NCBI GenBank assembly: GCA_003505715.1
Contig: DNXU01000394.1
Coordinates: 4,033-11,329 of the forward strand
Direction: 5' to 3'
Origin: Cyanobacteria bacterium UBA8803
GTDB lineage: Bacteria > Cyanobacteriota > Cyanobacteriia > Cyanobacteriales > Coleofasciculaceae
Length of the DNA: 7,297 bases
The position numbers were made by a program, and so were the translations under genes. Shown piece by piece: positions 5,752 through 7,297 of the stretch. A model generated the notes under the pieces. The model worked only from the letters and a program-made list of their open reading frames with translations, was not told the origin of the DNA and searched no databases. The stretch's first letter is position 1. Every line of letters begins with the position of its first letter.

Positions 5752-7281
5752 ATGCGTTATCAAAAGCTCGGCAAAACCCAAACCGCATTCGCGCAACCTC
5801 AAGCCAAGAAGCATGAGAGCGTCTCCCAACCCCATCATCCGCTCGAACAATTTCAATCTGTGATCGGCAATCGAGCAGTGAATCAACTGCTGGCATCCCA
5901 ACCTATTTTACAAGCCAAACCGCTGTTTGGGGGCTTATCTCGTGAATTGCGATCGCCCATTCAAACCAAGCTAATTATTGGTGAAACCGGAGATAAATAC
6001 GAACAAGAAGCCGATCGCATTGCCAAGCAAACTGTTAGTCAAATGAATGCGCCGGAAACTTCAGGCATTCAGCGGCAAGAAATTACTGGCAAAAAGGACG
6101 ATAAAGAACTAAGAATGCAGTCCGTACAGCATTTACCTGACGGCAATGAAATGGCAGCTACGCCTGAAGTAGAAACCTCAATTCGTCAGGAATCAGGCAA
6201 CGGGAAACCGCTCGATCCTTCAGTGCGAACCAAAATGGAACCATTGATGGGAGTTGATTTAAGTCAAGTTAGCGTTCATACCAATTCCCAAGCCGATCGA
6301 CTCAACTGTCAGCTTAACTCCCGTGCCTTCACTTGGGATAAGCACATATTTTTTAAACAAGGAGAATACAATCCATCAACACAACCAGGACAAGAGTTAA
6401 TCGCCCACGAATCCGCCCATGTGGTTCAGCAGACAGGGAAGGGAGTTCCCAATAGCCAACGGACACAGAATGCCACAGAAGCGCTGTCCATAAATACAAT
6501 GCCCATAGCAGCCTCCCAACTTCTTCAGAGGCGAGTATTAACCATTGGCAATGCTCGGGCAGAAAAGGAAGTAGGAAAGGGAAGCATATATGCAGGAGAA
6601 GCAGAGGGAGAAGGCAGCAAATTTTTGGAAGAAGAGCAGCAACAGGTGATCGCAGAGAATGCAGAAAACGAAACACAAGAGGAGTTTCATAGCATTCGAG
6701 ACAAGTGGGGTGACAGAGCTTTGGAAAGTGGATATAACTATTTCCATCCCAAGAGGAGAGCCGCACGACAACAAGGAACTCACAGATTTGGTCCTCGCCA
6801 AAGCTTTTATCCAACACATAAAGAAAAATACTTAAAGTCAATGGGCGAAGGAGAAGACCTGAAGATAATAGCCCACGGTAATGGCGAAAAGGTGGGAGGC
6901 TATACCCCTTCTAAATTGGTCAGATTGCTGATAGTATTGGGTTTCAAACCGAAGCATAAGGGAATTATCTGGCTGCGAGGATGCTTGGCGGCTTACCAAC
7001 CTCCGAGGCGATTTGGCAGTAATGCAGGAACATCGTTTATCGAAAAAATGGATCGGGAACTGCGCCGCGAAGGTTACACCAATGAGGTATATGGATTGCA
7101 AAATATTGCTATGTCAGGCACTCTGGAAGAGGAATACAATCCAGAAAAGTATGCAGCATATCAAGCGGCTCCACCAAATACCATTACAAAGGAGCGTCTT
7201 AAGCCGCGCAAACGCGATCGTATTTGGTATAGAGCTAATCCTTACGGTCCTGTTGATGATACAAGTCAAGATGACTGGTGA
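5752..7281 (+). CDS. DUF4157-headed putative effector with C-terminal caspase/C80-like cysteine peptidase domain
   Basis: The protein has 509 residues. Its head parallels the upstream gene: GNRAVNQLL (39-47), QAKPLFGGLSREL (54-66), GDKYEQEADRIA (80-91), IQRQE (106-110), then DUF4157 at about 154-227 with HESAH at 219-223. Over residues 136-227 I count 53 of 92 identities to the upstream protein. After LLQR (257-260) similarity stops. A glutamate-rich linker (about 268-320) leads to a domain at about 340-460 with strand-AHG (374-376), GGYTPSKLVRLL, then IIWLRGC (405-411) and a following helix ending in NEVYGL. A His-Gly after one strand and Gly-Cys after the next is the catalytic dyad layout of clan CD peptidases (caspase, C80/MARTX CPD), giving H375 and C411 as candidates. 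I infer a proteolytic effector or self-processing module; cargo of an eCIS is possible. A CHAT-type or inactive relative is the alternative. The stop codon lies inside a heptamer repeat. Confidence 0.85.
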   Translation: MRYQKLGKTQTAFAQPQAKKHESVSQPHHPLEQFQSVIGNRAVNQLLASQPILQAKPLFGGLSRELRSPIQTKLIIGETGDKYEQEADRIAKQTVSQMNAPETSGIQRQEITGKKDDKELRMQSVQHLPDGNEMAATPEVETSIRQESGNGKPLDPSVRTKMEPLMGVDLSQVSVHTNSQADRLNCQLNSRAFTWDKHIFFKQGEYNPSTQPGQELIAHESAHVVQQTGKGVPNSQRTQNATEALSINTMPIAASQLLQRRVLTIGNARAEKEVGKGSIYAGEAEGEGSKFLEEEQQQVIAENAENETQEEFHSIRDKWGDRALESGYNYFHPKRRAARQQGTHRFGPRQSFYPTHKEKYLKSMGEGEDLKIIAHGNGEKVGGYTPSKLVRLLIVLGFKPKHKGIIWLRGCLAAYQPPRRFGSNAGTSFIEKMDRELRREGYTNEVYGLQNIAMSGTLEEEYNPEKYAAYQAAPPNTITKERLKPRKRDRIWYRANPYGPVDDTSQDDW

Positions 7282-7297
7282 TGGGTGATGGGTGATG
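7277..7297 (+). repeat. GGTGATG heptamer tandem repeat
   Basis: Three perfect copies of GGTGATG (7277-7283, 7284-7290, 7291-7297) run to the window edge, so the copy number is a minimum. The TGA stop of the preceding gene (7279-7281) is inside the first copy. Short tandem heptamers next to genes are typical of many filamentous cyanobacteria. Confidence 0.85.

Noticed and set aside
6353..6841. 162-codon open frame on the minus strand
   Set aside because: It lies opposite the second DUF4157 gene, has a composition rich in Leu, Cys and Ser typical of an antisense shadow, and shows no domain.
1..7297. tRNA, rRNA, CRISPR array or intact insertion sequence
   Set aside because: I saw no cloverleaf-like pattern, no regularly spaced direct repeats and no transposase frame. 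The only tandem repeat is the heptamer at the right edge.

Overview
The window looks cyanobacterial. It holds nine copies of the palindrome GCGATCGC (HIP1; starts at 380, 837, 1287, 3058, 3080, 3261, 5559, 5714, 5949), where about 0.1 is expected by chance in 7.3 kb. It also carries a C-run/G-run intergenic palindrome, short heptamer repeats and a relic of a XisI-like gene, all familiar from filamentous and other repeat-rich cyanobacterial genomes. The base composition is mixed and I cannot name a genus.

Layout. (1) Positions 1-148: a nested palindrome of C and G hexamers that also looks like the transcription end of the next gene. (2) Positions 149-2914, minus strand: one long intact SNF2/RapA-type helicase that I call DrmD-like (DISARM class 1 helicase). 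(3) Positions 2915-3353: a gene-poor spacer holding the leader of the helicase gene and two gene relics. One is a short degenerate copy of the 5' part of the DUF4157 genes found further right (plus strand). The other is a stop-interrupted fragment of a xisI-like gene (minus strand). A HIP1-containing GC-rich repeat follows. (4) Positions 3354-5696 and 5752-7281, plus strand: two intact DUF4157 proteins in tandem, 55 bases apart. (5) Positions 7277-7297: a GGTGATG tandem repeat that begins across the last stop codon and runs off the window.

The two DUF4157 proteins are the most interesting part. Their first ~227 residues are clearly homologous, with the HExxH motif at residue 219 in both. Their C-terminal parts are unrelated: about 530 residues of unrecognised type in the first, and in the second about 250 residues ending in a fold that looks like a clan CD (caspase/C80-like) cysteine peptidase. 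This is the layout of polymorphic toxins or cargo with a shared loading/processing head and exchangeable effector tails. DUF4157 is known as a domain associated with extracellular contractile injection systems (eCIS). No eCIS structural gene and no recognisable immunity gene lies in the window, so delivery by an eCIS is inference. The relic at ~2998-3070 suggests that the cassette once held, or received, at least a third copy.

The helicase and the DUF4157 genes are divergently transcribed and separated by relics. The region therefore reads as an accessory (defence/toxin) island built by turnover, not as one operon. If a DISARM operon exists, its other genes should lie to the left of position 1.
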